Shown here piece after piece: positions 42,255-52,055 of a stretch of DNA of 64,000 nucleotides (positions within the stretch are counted from its first letter, which is position 1; every line of letters begins with the position of its first letter). The translations under genes were made by a program, and so were the position numbers. The notes below the pieces were generated by a model, which was not told the DNA's origin, did not search any database, and was given only the letters and a program-made list of their open reading frames with translations. Source of the stretch: Bacteroidota bacterium (lineage in GTDB: Bacteria; Bacteroidota; Bacteroidia; B-17B0; Aurantibacillaceae); contig JAUXTT010000010.1 in assembly GCA_030684395.1 (NCBI GenBank), positions 114,675-178,674 of the forward strand, in the 5' to 3' direction.

Positions 42255-44399
42255 TTAAGCAGGTATTTCAGTAGTTATGGTTGTTCCTCTACCGGGCGTA
42301 GAATCTATATTGATATTTCCATTTAGCCACAAAGAACGGGTGACAATATTTTTCAAACCTCTTCCGCTTTTTTGCGCTCCGATATCAAATCCTTTTCCAT
42401 CATCTTCAATCATAATTGTAATATGATTATCTTGCCCAATGAGTTGAATGTTTATTTCAGATGCTTCGGCATGCTTGAGGATATTATTTACAGCCTCCTG
42501 TATAATTCGATAAATATTGAACTGTGATTGCTTCTCCAAAATAAACTTACCCATATCATAAATCTGGAGGATAATTTTGACCTTACCCGAATTGGTTACT
42601 CTCGAAGTCAGCTCCTGCAATGCTGCTGTTAATCCCTCTTCTTCCAGTGTACGCGGCATAAGATTAAATGTGATATTATGAATTTCTTCAGTAGCTTGAT
42701 TTAATAACTGCAGGGAATTTTCAACATATTGTTTTTGGGAATCAGGAATTGTTTGAAGATTTAGTTTGGCCGTAGAGAGCAAATGACCAAGGCTATCATG
42801 AAGATCTTCTGCAATACGCTTTCGTTCCTGCTCCTGCGTTTCCATAACAGCAATCGCTTGTTCTTTTTGCTTTACAGCAATCTCCTGCTGAAATTTATTT
42901 TTTTGTTTCAAGCGGTAACGATTAAATAATAATATGGTTGTAATTAATAGTAGTGTTAGTACTCCGGCTATCGACCAATTGGTAATTTTTTGACGCTTCA
43001 ATTCTTCCTGCCTGATCACCTCTTTTTTCTCCTGCATTAATTTAGCTTCTGATTCTTTCTTTTCATAGTCATACTGAATTTGTTTCCTGATCCCTTCCTT
43101 TTTGGTTTCCCCATTCTTCAAACTATCCCTGTATATAATAAACTGTTTATAATGTTGCAATGCTCCTTTCGTATCTCCTCTCGCACTGTCGATCCTTGAT
43201 AATATAGAATGTGCATCTCTTATAACTTCCACGAAACCTCCTTCCTTCGCTATTTCAAGAGATTTTTCTGAATAAGATAAAGCTTTAGTAGCATTTGATT
43301 TTTCTAACAAAAGTCCACCTATATTATTAAGTGCAGTTGCTATTCCTTTTTTATCATCAATGGCTTCATAAGTTGCCAAACTTTTTTCAAAATACTCAAG
43401 CGCTTTTTCATCCTGCTGTTGTGATTTATATATTGCTGCCATGTTATTGAGGGAATAAGCAATTCCTTGTTTATTTCCAATTTCTTCATACAAAGCATAA
43501 CTCTTTTTATAGTTATCCAAAGCTTTTTCCATTTTACCCTGAGTGGTATACAAGTGTCCCAAATTATTCAAGCATTGTGCAATACCTCTCTTATCATCCG
43601 CTTCCTGCCTTACTTTCATGCTTTTGTTATAGTACTCAATGGCTTTATCTGTTTCACCCTGTTTCATTAAAATAACTGCGATATTATTGTAGGATGTTCC
43701 CATTCCCATTTTGTTACCCAACTCTTCCTGCAATTTGAGTCCCTGATAGTAGTAGTCCAGCGCTTTTTTAATTTGCCCCTGACTATCATAAATAGCCCCA
43801 ATATTATTCAGTGAATAAGCAATTCCTTCTTTAACACCTATTTTTTTCTGAATTTGTAAACCCTGCTCAAAGTAGTCAAGTGACTTTTCTATTTCGCCGA
43901 GTTTAAAATAAATAGTTGCAATATTATTGAGCGAGTTGGCAATTTCTTTCGGGTCATTAATTTCCTCCTGAATTTTTAAACCCTTTTTAAAATATTCCAT
44001 TGCTTTATCCGTTTCTCCACGCTGATAATAAACATAACCAATGTTGCCAATGGCAGCAGATTTAGTTAGTAAATAAGAGTATTTTTCTTTACCTCCTGCT
44101 TTTGGCAGATTTTTTTCCGCAATGCTGATTGCCTTATTGCTTAGTGGGATTACCGTATCGGTATTAAAAGCATAAAACTGATCAACTAAACTAACATAAG
44201 CACGTGCAACTGTGGTATCGTTAGTTGCGTTACGAATAACAGAATTTATCGAATCAATTTTTGCATTTTGAGAAACCAAGTTGAATGATACGAAGAAAAA
44301 CAAAACGGTTCTTAACAGAGTTTTTTTTATACGGTTCGTCGAGTAAAATTCCACCTTGAAAAACAAATTATTCAAAGATGCATTGGATGCTTTTCCCAT
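42255..44399 (-). CDS. TPR-repeat sensor histidine kinase (NarX-like)
   Basis: 714 residues. A signal-like N-terminus, then ~10 tetratricopeptide repeats (residues ~80-400; unit pattern AIAYSLNNIGAIYDSQGQIKKALDYY), a coiled segment, a membrane helix (~475-495, WSIAGVLTLLLITTILLF), HisKA_3 with phosphoacceptor H534 in RKRIAEDLHDSLGHLLS, and a HATPase domain (FNIYRIIQEAVNNILKHAEAS, DDGKGFD, GRGLKNI). The TPR part is periplasmic and probably recognises peptides or protein partners. It signals to the NarL-type regulator that follows. In Bacteroidota such TPR-NarX pairs are numerous, and their signals are largely unknown. Confidence 0.93.
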   Translation of the reverse strand: MGKASNASLNNLFFKVEFYSTNRIKKTLLRTVLFFFVSFNLVSQNAKIDSINSVIRNATNDTTVARAYVSLVDQFYAFNTDTVIPLSNKAISIAEKNLPKAGGKEKYSYLLTKSAAIGNIGYVYYQRGETDKAMEYFKKGLKIQEEINDPKEIANSLNNIATIYFKLGEIEKSLDYFEQGLQIQKKIGVKEGIAYSLNNIGAIYDSQGQIKKALDYYYQGLKLQEELGNKMGMGTSYNNIAVILMKQGETDKAIEYYNKSMKVRQEADDKRGIAQCLNNLGHLYTTQGKMEKALDNYKKSYALYEEIGNKQGIAYSLNNMAAIYKSQQQDEKALEYFEKSLATYEAIDDKKGIATALNNIGGLLLEKSNATKALSYSEKSLEIAKEGGFVEVIRDAHSILSRIDSARGDTKGALQHYKQFIIYRDSLKNGETKKEGIRKQIQYDYEKKESEAKLMQEKKEVIRQEELKRQKITNWSIAGVLTLLLITTILLFNRYRLKQKNKFQQEIAVKQKEQAIAVMETQEQERKRIAEDLHDSLGHLLSTAKLNLQTIPDSQKQYVENSLQLLNQATEEIHNITFNLMPRTLEEEGLTAALQELTSRVTNSGKVKIILQIYDMGKFILEKQSQFNIYRIIQEAVNNILKHAEASEINIQLIGQDNHITIMIEDDGKGFDIGAQKSGRGLKNIVTRSLWLNGNINIDSTPGRGTTITTEIPA

Positions 44400-44437
44400 G
44401 AATTAAAGAAATTAAGTTTTAAATTGCATTAATGCTT

Positions 44438-45925
44438 TTACTTTAGTAATACCTTGCTTGTCCCTTCCCTGCTATCAGTAACTGTTTCAGGTTTTTCCAC
44501 AAAAGATTTTTCATAAGAAGGTATCATCTCATTCAGTTTCGCATTCCATTCTACTGAGCTCATTTTGTCTTTGAAACATTTTTTTAATACATCCAACATA
44601 ATAGAAACAGAAGTGGATGCTCCGGGAGATGCTCCCAACAAGGCCGCCAAACTTCCATCACCAGCGGCAACAATCTCCGTTCCAAATTCCAACACTCCAC
44701 CTTCTTCTTCATTTTTTTTAATCACCTGCACACGCTGACCTGCTGTTTCCAGCTCCCAATCTTCCATATGTGCATTCGGTAAATATTCGCGCAGGGCTTC
44801 CAATCTTTCTTCAGGCGATTGACTCGCTTGCTGCACTAAGTACTTTGTAAGGGGTAAATTATGCCAACCGGCACTCAACATTGGAAATAAATTATCAAAT
44901 TCCAAAGAAGTAACCAGATCCCAATAGGAACCATTCTTCAAAAATTTTGTAGAAAACCCTGCAAAAGGACCAAACAGCAATTCTTTTTTTCCATTAATGA
45001 TACGTGTGTCCAAATGTGGCACAGACATCGGAGGAGAACCTACCGATGCTTTCCCATATACTTTAGCTGCGTGTTGTTCAATCACTTCCCGATTTTTACA
45101 TACCAACCATTGTCCACTTACCGGAAAACCTCCGTAACCTTCTGCCTCTTCAATATCTGATTTTTCCAATAGTGGCAATGATCCACCACCTGCACCAATA
45201 AATACAAAATCGGAATGAATGTGTTGTTTTTTATCACCGGTAACCATATCATGAATAGTTAGATTCCAATGACTTTCTTCTTCTCTTTCAATATCACGTA
45301 CTTCATGATTCAAATACAATTCAACTCCGTCCAGACTTTCAAGATATTTGAACATGGCACGGGTAAGTTCACCAAAATTAACATCAGTACCAATTTCCAT
45401 GCGTGTTGCCGCAACCTCAATTCCGGGATCTCTGCCATCCATCATAAGCGGAATCCACTTTTCCAATTGGTCCCATTTATTGGAATAAACCATTCCTTCA
45501 AACAATTTATGTTTGGTCAATGCGTCAAATCGTTTTTTTAGATAAAAAACATTTTCCGCACCCCACACAAAACTCATATGTGGAACTGAATTAATGAATA
45601 CACCCCGAGTTGCAATCTTTTTATGCTCTACCAAATAAGACCAAAACTCTTTAGACAGTTCAAACATCGAAGCTATTTTCAATGCCTTTGATATATCCAC
45701 ACTTCCATCAGGTTTTTCAGGAGTATAATTCAATTCGCAAAAAGCCGAGTGACCGGTTCCGGCATTGTTCATCGCATCAGAACTCTCAGCCCCAACTTTA
45801 TCCAATCGCTCAATGATAATTATTTTTAAATCAGGTTGAAACTCCTTTAACATCACTCCAATTGTAGCACTCATAATTCCCGCACCAATCAATACCACAT
45901 CTACTTTTGCATTTACATTTTTCAT
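44438..45925 (-). CDS. mqo: Malate:quinone oxidoreductase
   Basis: 495 residues. FAD-binding LIGAGIMSATIGVML at the N-terminus, then ERLDKVGAESSDAMNNAGTGHSAFCELNYTPE, FIGAGGGSLPLLEKSDI, GFPVSGQWLVCKN and the C-terminal EFGTEIVAAGDGSLAALLGASPGASTSVSIML, all diagnostic of Mqo. It oxidises L-malate to oxaloacetate and passes electrons to menaquinone at the membrane, bypassing NAD-dependent malate dehydrogenase. It is a single gene. Confidence 0.96.
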   Translation of the reverse strand: MKNVNAKVDVVLIGAGIMSATIGVMLKEFQPDLKIIIIERLDKVGAESSDAMNNAGTGHSAFCELNYTPEKPDGSVDISKALKIASMFELSKEFWSYLVEHKKIATRGVFINSVPHMSFVWGAENVFYLKKRFDALTKHKLFEGMVYSNKWDQLEKWIPLMMDGRDPGIEVAATRMEIGTDVNFGELTRAMFKYLESLDGVELYLNHEVRDIEREEESHWNLTIHDMVTGDKKQHIHSDFVFIGAGGGSLPLLEKSDIEEAEGYGGFPVSGQWLVCKNREVIEQHAAKVYGKASVGSPPMSVPHLDTRIINGKKELLFGPFAGFSTKFLKNGSYWDLVTSLEFDNLFPMLSAGWHNLPLTKYLVQQASQSPEERLEALREYLPNAHMEDWELETAGQRVQVIKKNEEEGGVLEFGTEIVAAGDGSLAALLGASPGASTSVSIMLDVLKKCFKDKMSSVEWNAKLNEMIPSYEKSFVEKPETVTDSREGTSKVLLK

Positions 45926-46120
45926 CTTAAATCAATTTGCTTTTAATTCTTTACAACAAGTTTAGTGAATTTTATTACTAAATTTTTCTTATTTTTAAAT
46001 TAAAACGTTCTGATAACCAATCGCTTATGTTGGTCCGGCGAAAATAAATATATTCACCACTTTTTTAACCCAACCATTCCGCAACCTGATGCGTAACTGT
46101 GTAACAAGGATATTTGATTT

Positions 46121-46675
46121 ATGAACATTCAGCCGGCACTGATAAGAGATTGCATTGACCGAAAGCGAAAGGCTGAATATGAAATGTATAAACTAACATA
46201 TAGTTATCTAATGAGTATTTGTATTCGTTATACAGGTAATGTGGACAAGGCGAAAGAGGTTCTTAATCTGGGCTTTTTGAAGGTTCTTAACAATTTACAA
46301 AAATACAGAACAGAAATTCCGTTTAAAGTGTGGATCAGAAAAATTATGGTCAATACGCTCATTGACGAATTCAGAAAAGATAAAACACATAACTATTCAA
46401 TTCAATATGTGGAGGAGTATATAGAGACATCGGATTTTTCCGATTTAAATGAAGCGATATCACGTTACAATCTTGCTCAAATTCATGGATTTATTAACAA
46501 TCTTCCTTTTGCGAGTAAACAAGTGTTTAACTTATATGTAGTGGATGGTTTCAACCATCGAGAAATTGCAGAAATGCTGAAAATAAGCGAAGGGACATCG
46601 AAATGGCATTTGAATTTCGCACGAACCAAATTAAAAGAACAGTTAATAATGACTTCAATTTCAGGACCTTTATAA
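46121..46675 (+). CDS. ECF-type RNA polymerase sigma factor
   Basis: 184 residues. Region 2 (MSICIRYTGNVDKAKEVLNLGFLKVLNNLQKYRTEIPFKVWIRKIMVNTLIDEFRK) and region 4 (INNLPFASKQVFNLYVVDGFNHREIAEMLKISEGTSKWHLNFARTKLKEQL) are complete; no region 3, as in ECF sigma factors. The gene that follows after 10 nt encodes a membrane protein with a short cytoplasmic start and is probably its anti-sigma partner. The regulon is unknown. Confidence 0.92.
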   Translation: MNIQPALIRDCIDRKRKAEYEMYKLTYSYLMSICIRYTGNVDKAKEVLNLGFLKVLNNLQKYRTEIPFKVWIRKIMVNTLIDEFRKDKTHNYSIQYVEEYIETSDFSDLNEAISRYNLAQIHGFINNLPFASKQVFNLYVVDGFNHREIAEMLKISEGTSKWHLNFARTKLKEQLIMTSISGPL

Positions 46676-46685
46676 GCTGACAAAA

Positions 46686-48014
46686 ATGGATCAATTTGAA
46701 GATATAATAAAACAAAAGCTAAGCAGCGAGGAGTTTCCGTTTGATGAAAACAACTGGGAAAAAGCGAGTGCTTTAATTGATGCCGACAGGAAAAGTAAAA
46801 AGCGCCGGGCATTTATATGTTGGTTCCTTGGAGGGTTGCTGCTTCTTGGAGGGATGTCATTTCTTGTATTCTTTCCGGCAAAAAAAAATCAATACTCCCA
46901 AAACAAAACTTCAACTGGTTATCAAAAAAACAACAGCTCTGCAATTGTTAAAGAGAATAAAACTGTCCAAAGCGATGCTGAACCTGATCATATCAATAAT
47001 ACAAATAATACCAAAACCACATCCGCACTGAAAAATATCTCTGTTAAACATAAGGCTACCCCAATCCCAACTTCTTCAATTGCCACGTATTCAGATAAAA
47101 CTATAAAAAAGCACAAACCTGGTTCAACCGGCATCAAAAATAAAGCGCCTGTTTCTATATTGTCTTCTGCAACAGATGTACCAGACAATGCTTCTACCTC
47201 AATCATCCTAAAGCCTAATGAACAGAAATCAAATGAAACTGCAAATAAAGGTATTGATACAAGTATTGCTAAAATCTCCTATGTTGATGCTTCTTTACTT
47301 AAAGATTCAATACCCGTTGTTTTAACAGATAGTTTAAAGAAAGATTCGCTACCTGGGGATATTGCCTCAGACAGCATTCTGGAAATATTACCGAAGAAAA
47401 ATTCCCTGGAAATAGTTATGGGAGCTGCATGGTCTACTCCATGGACAAATGATGTAAAAAATATTGGTCGGGGCTTAAGTCCTATAGCCGGAATTTCATA
47501 TGAACGAAAAATACGGTCTCATTATGGTGTATCAATTGGACTACAATTGAATACATTTTATAACCGATCTAATCCCGCATTTGTATCACGCACTATAAAT
47601 TATGGTTTCGGGAAAACAACATACGTACATACAACACGTGTAAATTACATGCAATATATTTCAATACCTGTACGCTTCGCATACCCGGCCAATAAGAAGG
47701 GTAATTTTTCCTTTGGCGTAAATATCGGTTATTTGATTGATTCAAGAATTGAACGTGAACTATATGCCGGAAGGGATTTGGGAGGGAGTAGTGTCATTAC
47801 AACGTTTGACAATGGAGTATACAAAGGTTTCCATTCGGTTGATGCACAACTCGCCATAGCATACAGAAGAAAAATGCCGAACCGGTTTAGTCTTCAATTG
47901 GAATGTTTTTATGGGTTAACAGATGTATTCGACAACGAGATATTAGGAGTAAATTCATTTGAAAGAAATAAGGGTATTAAGTTCACTCTGGGTTACGAAT
48001 TATTTAGAAAATAA
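46686..48014 (+). CDS. Candidate anti-sigma / trans-envelope protein with C-terminal outer-membrane barrel
   Basis: 442 residues. Order of parts: cytoplasmic residues 1-41 (acidic-hydrophobic EFPFDENNWEKASALIDAD, then KSKKRR), one membrane helix (about 42-63), a low-complexity Lys/Ser/Thr/Asn linker (about 65-237), and a beta-barrel-like domain (about 240-442, NSLEIVMGAAWSTPW, GVSIGLQLNTFYN, ISIPVRFAYPAN, SFGVNIGYLID, IKFTLGYELF). There is no cleavable signal peptide. It starts 10 nt after the ECF sigma gene and is followed 8 nt later by a PKD lipoprotein. A protein placed like this can touch the sigma factor in the cytoplasm and the outer membrane at its other end; this is inferred from the order of domains. 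The family has no named function. Confidence 0.65.
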   Translation: MDQFEDIIKQKLSSEEFPFDENNWEKASALIDADRKSKKRRAFICWFLGGLLLLGGMSFLVFFPAKKNQYSQNKTSTGYQKNNSSAIVKENKTVQSDAEPDHINNTNNTKTTSALKNISVKHKATPIPTSSIATYSDKTIKKHKPGSTGIKNKAPVSILSSATDVPDNASTSIILKPNEQKSNETANKGIDTSIAKISYVDASLLKDSIPVVLTDSLKKDSLPGDIASDSILEILPKKNSLEIVMGAAWSTPWTNDVKNIGRGLSPIAGISYERKIRSHYGVSIGLQLNTFYNRSNPAFVSRTINYGFGKTTYVHTTRVNYMQYISIPVRFAYPANKKGNFSFGVNIGYLIDSRIERELYAGRDLGGSSVITTFDNGVYKGFHSVDAQLAIAYRRKMPNRFSLQLECFYGLTDVFDNEILGVNSFERNKGIKFTLGYELFRK

Positions 48015-48022
48015 ACAGTAAT

Positions 48023-49153
48023 ATGAAAACAACCATATCATATACATTGCTTGTAATACTTAGTGCTCTTGCATTTACTACGGGCTGTAAGAAAAAGGAT
48101 TTATTGGAACCGAATCCAAATCAAAACACAAATATTCCTGAGTTTACTATGACGGCTGTAATGAACGGAAGCCCTGTAAATATAGAAGCTGGTTCAAATG
48201 ATTATTATATGTATTCTTCCTTTTATCAGGATTCGAATAATGTATATACTTTTTTAGGGAACCTTAAACCTATTAACTGTAGTAGTAGTGCCTGTGCAAA
48301 TACTTTCTCCTTTGAACTAAAAGATGCGCAGATTAGTTCACCTAATGGTAACTCCAGCATCACTAATGCTTTGTATCCCGGCTACTTCCCTTATCGCAAC
48401 GGATCTCCGGCAGCAATTTCTTATAGCATGCAATTTCTTGCGCAAACTGCATCAACTAATTACAGTTGGAATTTTGGTGATGGCAGCACTTCCACACTGG
48501 CTAATCCAACCCATACTTTTTCCCGGTTTGGAAGCTACAATGTATGTCTTACAACAGGGGATTCTTTATGCAATTCTAGTTTATGTAATCCGTACAAAAT
48601 TGGTAATCCGGGAACAAACTGTCAAATCTCCAATATTTATGTAGTAGACAGCTTAGGCGTTGTGGTCTTCAACCATTTCATAACTGGTACACTTCCTTTT
48701 ACTTACTCCTGGGATTTTGGTGATGGCAGTACATCAACCGCTTCCAATCCTCAACATACTTATAGCTCATCCGGATTATATCATGTTACACTTCAGGTAA
48801 CTGATGGTAATGGTGATGTAGCGAACGCAAATTACGACTACATAAACCAGCCATTTAGTGGATGCACTACTGCTTTTGCACAGAATTTTAAAACCCCAAT
48901 AAGCAACCCAATGGGATTTTCGAATATTGTGATCAACTGGACGGATGCAAATGGAACTGTATACTCTTCTGATAATGCAGCCCAGCCTGCTTCCAGTTAT
49001 TTTCAAATTGTTTCGGTAGCAGATTTTCAAAACAATGAAAATAATCAAACAACAAAAAAATTGCATGTTAAGTTCAATTGTATATTGTATAGCGGTTCAG
49101 GCAACATAACTGTTACCAACGGAGACGCGATTATAGCAGTAGCCTATAAATAA
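48023..49153 (+). CDS. PKD-domain lipoprotein
   Basis: 376 residues. Lipoprotein leader (FTTGC, C22). Two PKD domains are visible: YSWNFGDGSTSTLANPTHTF and YSWDFGDGSTSTASNPQHTY, about 80 residues apart. The ends have no T9SS sorting domain, so it is probably an outer-membrane lipoprotein. PKD domains mediate protein-protein or carbohydrate contacts. It stands 8 nt after the barrel-protein gene and so belongs to the same operon as the ECF sigma factor. Confidence 0.85.
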   Translation: MKTTISYTLLVILSALAFTTGCKKKDLLEPNPNQNTNIPEFTMTAVMNGSPVNIEAGSNDYYMYSSFYQDSNNVYTFLGNLKPINCSSSACANTFSFELKDAQISSPNGNSSITNALYPGYFPYRNGSPAAISYSMQFLAQTASTNYSWNFGDGSTSTLANPTHTFSRFGSYNVCLTTGDSLCNSSLCNPYKIGNPGTNCQISNIYVVDSLGVVVFNHFITGTLPFTYSWDFGDGSTSTASNPQHTYSSSGLYHVTLQVTDGNGDVANANYDYINQPFSGCTTAFAQNFKTPISNPMGFSNIVINWTDANGTVYSSDNAAQPASSYFQIVSVADFQNNENNQTTKKLHVKFNCILYSGSGNITVTNGDAIIAVAYK

Positions 49154-49232
49154 TTTCTTCACTAGCACCCAACCAATTGAAAAAATAACACGTATAGTGT
49201 AATAATCCCCATAGAGCTAAAAAATTATATAT

Positions 49233-50720
49233 ATGAAAACTATAACCCAAATTAAAAAAGCACTTCTGATTATTTGCGCCTTTTTGGCGTTTAAACTCAA
49301 TTCACAACCTATTTGTCAAGCCTTTTTAACAAGTAGTGACAGCGGAAATGCTAACTTCTATTTACATGGAGATACAAATGTGCCATGGCCAAATGGGACA
49401 CAAAGTAATTATACCTGGGACTTTGGAGACGGCAGGGCAGTTTATAGTTATAATGGCCCTAACGGATTAACTCAAGGTTGGGGCTCAACGAACTGCCCAC
49501 CTTATGTTTATCATCAATACATTACCAATGGTACATTTATCGTTACCTTCACTGCACATATGAATGATGCAAGCAATCCGAATACGACCTGCGATGCAGT
49601 TATGACGGATACCATAGTTGTTTCCGGACTGCCATGTAACCTCACACCTACAATAGATTATACTCAAACAGGGACTTACACATTTGACATTTCGGGTTTT
49701 ATACCTATAGGAAATGTGCTGAGTCAAAGTATGTGGACTATTACAGAGGAAAACTTCACACAGGTTAACGGACCTGCAAATTTTAGTCATACCTTTCCAG
49801 GCCCCGGAACCTATAACGTGTGTTATTATGTAGAAGGCGGTGATGGCTCAGCGTCATGCTCCGATTCTGTCTGCACTACAATATATGTTGATTGCCCTGT
49901 TACAGATACTATTTCTTATACTCAGATCGGAACAAGCCCTGCATTTCATTTTGAAGTGAATTCAAATGATACTGGATTTGTGTGGAGCAACTGGTATATC
50001 TCTCCAACCGGATACTTCATTGATGATATAGGAATATGGGGTGATTCGCTCACCTATACATTTCCGGCAAATGGCAATTATTTTGTTTCGTGGAAGGAGC
50101 ATGGAACACAATGCTGGACAACAACTCAGGTTTATGTATTCAGCCCAAGCCTGATGACTTGCCATGCCAGCTTTACCATGTTCGAAGATTCAACAAATGC
50201 CGGAAATTGGTTCGCATACAATACTTCAACCGGAAATAATTTGAACTATTACTGGGATTTTGGAGACGGAATATCTTCAACTCAACAATATCCCTTTCAC
50301 ACTTATACAGTACCCGGGCATTATGACATTTGTTTAACTGTACAGGGTGATTCATGTGTTTCTTCCTTTTGTGATAGTTCATCTGTTCATCGCATGACTT
50401 CTAGTGGGATGAGTTCCTTCAACGTATTAGCCTCTCCAACCGGAGTCAAAACAAACGAATCAGTTATTTCTATGATCAACATTTTTCCAAATCCGGTAAC
50501 TGATGAACTCAACTTACAGTTAATCACAGCAGAAGCAAAAGACCTTGAAATTGTTCTTAGCGATATGCTTGGAAAAACCATTATTAAAAATGAATTCAGT
50601 ATAAGTGCCGGGGAAAATCAAATTAAATTAAACACTTCCGAAATAAGCAATGGAGTTTACATGATTTCCATAACAGATAAAAAGGGTAATAGAATAAAAG
50701 CTGCAAAAATTATTAAATAA
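49233..50720 (+). CDS. PKD-domain T9SS cargo protein, first of two
   Basis: 495 residues. Signal peptide (AFLAFKLNSQ). Several PKD-like repeats (TWDFGDGRAVYS, YYWDFGDGISSTQQYPFHTY). The last PKD module, from FTMFEDSTNAGNW to SSVHRMTS, is nearly the same as that in the next gene. The last ~80 residues, from IFPNPVTDEL, are a type A T9SS sorting domain. A secreted or surface-bound structural protein is likely; catalytic motifs are absent. It precedes its paralogue by 19 nt and follows the PKD lipoprotein by 79 nt. Confidence 0.88.
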   Translation: MKTITQIKKALLIICAFLAFKLNSQPICQAFLTSSDSGNANFYLHGDTNVPWPNGTQSNYTWDFGDGRAVYSYNGPNGLTQGWGSTNCPPYVYHQYITNGTFIVTFTAHMNDASNPNTTCDAVMTDTIVVSGLPCNLTPTIDYTQTGTYTFDISGFIPIGNVLSQSMWTITEENFTQVNGPANFSHTFPGPGTYNVCYYVEGGDGSASCSDSVCTTIYVDCPVTDTISYTQIGTSPAFHFEVNSNDTGFVWSNWYISPTGYFIDDIGIWGDSLTYTFPANGNYFVSWKEHGTQCWTTTQVYVFSPSLMTCHASFTMFEDSTNAGNWFAYNTSTGNNLNYYWDFGDGISSTQQYPFHTYTVPGHYDICLTVQGDSCVSSFCDSSSVHRMTSSGMSSFNVLASPTGVKTNESVISMINIFPNPVTDELNLQLITAEAKDLEIVLSDMLGKTIIKNEFSISAGENQIKLNTSEISNGVYMISITDKKGNRIKAAKIIK

Positions 50721-50739
50721 CTAAACAACATAAACATAT

Positions 50740-51990
50740 ATGAAAACTGATAAACAAATGAAAAAGTACTTTTTAATTTCAATTGCATTAATAAGTTTAT
50801 TAAATACATTATATGCCCAATGCTCAGGAACGGTATCTTATCTTAAATACAACAACAGGAATATTGATCTTTATACCTCAGGCAATTTGATGCCGGATAG
50901 TTGTTTTTGGGATTTTGGAGACGGTAATTCTTCAACCTCATATGGCACTACTGCTGTAAGCATGAATTACTCCTATTCAACAAGCGGAACATATACTGTA
51001 ACCGCGACCATGTATGGACACAATTTTCCTCCCGCAATAACCAGTTGCCAATACACAGCAACAAAAGTAGTCACTGTTGTAGACAATTTACCTCCGGCAA
51101 CAAGTTGTTCATTAACAGCATCTGTAACATATAATATCACGGGTCCCTATACTTATAACTTTATAGGCGGATCAAACGGGCAAGCAATTTCCAGTCCTTG
51201 TGTAATGAAAATATTCAAAACAAGCGTTAACCCAAGACAACAGGTTTATTATACTGCTGCTGAAAACCCTGACCTTACCTTAAGTACTTCAAATAATATG
51301 TCTTTCACAACTAATTTTCAAACTGCCGGGACATATGAAATTTGGTATTACATCAAAAAGTACACAGGTACAGGCACAGGTTTTTGTGAAGATTCAACAT
51401 TCGCATCATTTGAAATTGCCTTCGCTCAAAATTGCCAGGCAGGTTTTACTATGTTCGAAGATTCTACCAATTCAGGTAGCTGGTTTGCTTATAATACTTC
51501 AACAGGAGACAACTTAACTTACCAATGGACTTTTGGTGACGGCACATCATCCACACAACAATATCCTTTTCACACTTATGCAGTTCCCGGTCATTATGAC
51601 ATTTGCTTAAGAATAATTGGTGATTCTTGTGTTTCTGATTTTTGCGACACATCTTCTGTTCACAGAATGGCTTCAGGTAACATGAGCTCATTTAATGTAC
51701 TGGCTCCGGTTGGAATAAAAGAAAACGTAGAAACCGTTTCTGCGATCTCTGTATTTCCTAACCCTTTTGAAAACTATATGACTGTAAAATTTGTGTCAAC
51801 TGAGAGCACAAGTATTGTGATCTCTTTGTATGATGCAATTGGTAAACTTGTACTTCAAAAAGAAACGAAATGTTCACAGGGTGAAAATAAAATTGAATTA
51901 TCTACAAGTGAACTCAGCAGAGGCGTTTACACTTTAAACATTAAAGGTTCCTCCAACAACTTTAATAAAACAATAAAACTTATAAAATAA
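50740..51990 (+). CDS. PKD-domain T9SS cargo protein, second of two
   Basis: 416 residues from ATG 50740; an ATG 18 nt later (50758, MKKYFLISIALI) is an equally good start of the signal peptide. Two PKD modules (SCFWDFGDGNSSTSYG and YQWTFGDGTSSTQQYPFHTY) precede a type A T9SS sorting domain starting at VFPNPFENY. Residues ~230-320 (FTMFEDSTNSGSW to SSVHRMAS) are almost identical to the same module of the previous gene, showing a local duplication. It is the last gene of the run; a strong terminator follows. Confidence 0.88.
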   Translation: MKTDKQMKKYFLISIALISLLNTLYAQCSGTVSYLKYNNRNIDLYTSGNLMPDSCFWDFGDGNSSTSYGTTAVSMNYSYSTSGTYTVTATMYGHNFPPAITSCQYTATKVVTVVDNLPPATSCSLTASVTYNITGPYTYNFIGGSNGQAISSPCVMKIFKTSVNPRQQVYYTAAENPDLTLSTSNNMSFTTNFQTAGTYEIWYYIKKYTGTGTGFCEDSTFASFEIAFAQNCQAGFTMFEDSTNSGSWFAYNTSTGDNLTYQWTFGDGTSSTQQYPFHTYAVPGHYDICLRIIGDSCVSDFCDTSSVHRMASGNMSSFNVLAPVGIKENVETVSAISVFPNPFENYMTVKFVSTESTSIVISLYDAIGKLVLQKETKCSQGENKIELSTSELSRGVYTLNIKGSSNNFNKTIKLIK

Positions 51991-52008
51991 ATAACCTGGT
52001 AAAATAAA

Positions 52009-52054
52009 AATCCCACCAATCTCTGAGTGTTTCAGATGTTGGTGGGATTTTTTT
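52009..52054. terminator. Bidirectional terminator between PKD gene and prolyl oligopeptidase
   Basis: AATCCCACCAA (52009-52019) and TTGGTGGGATT (52039-52049) form an 11-bp stem with T-run TTTTTTT on the + side and A-rich (T-run on the - strand, AAAATAAAAA) on the other, so it serves both convergent genes. Confidence 0.9.
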
Positions 52055-52055
52055 A

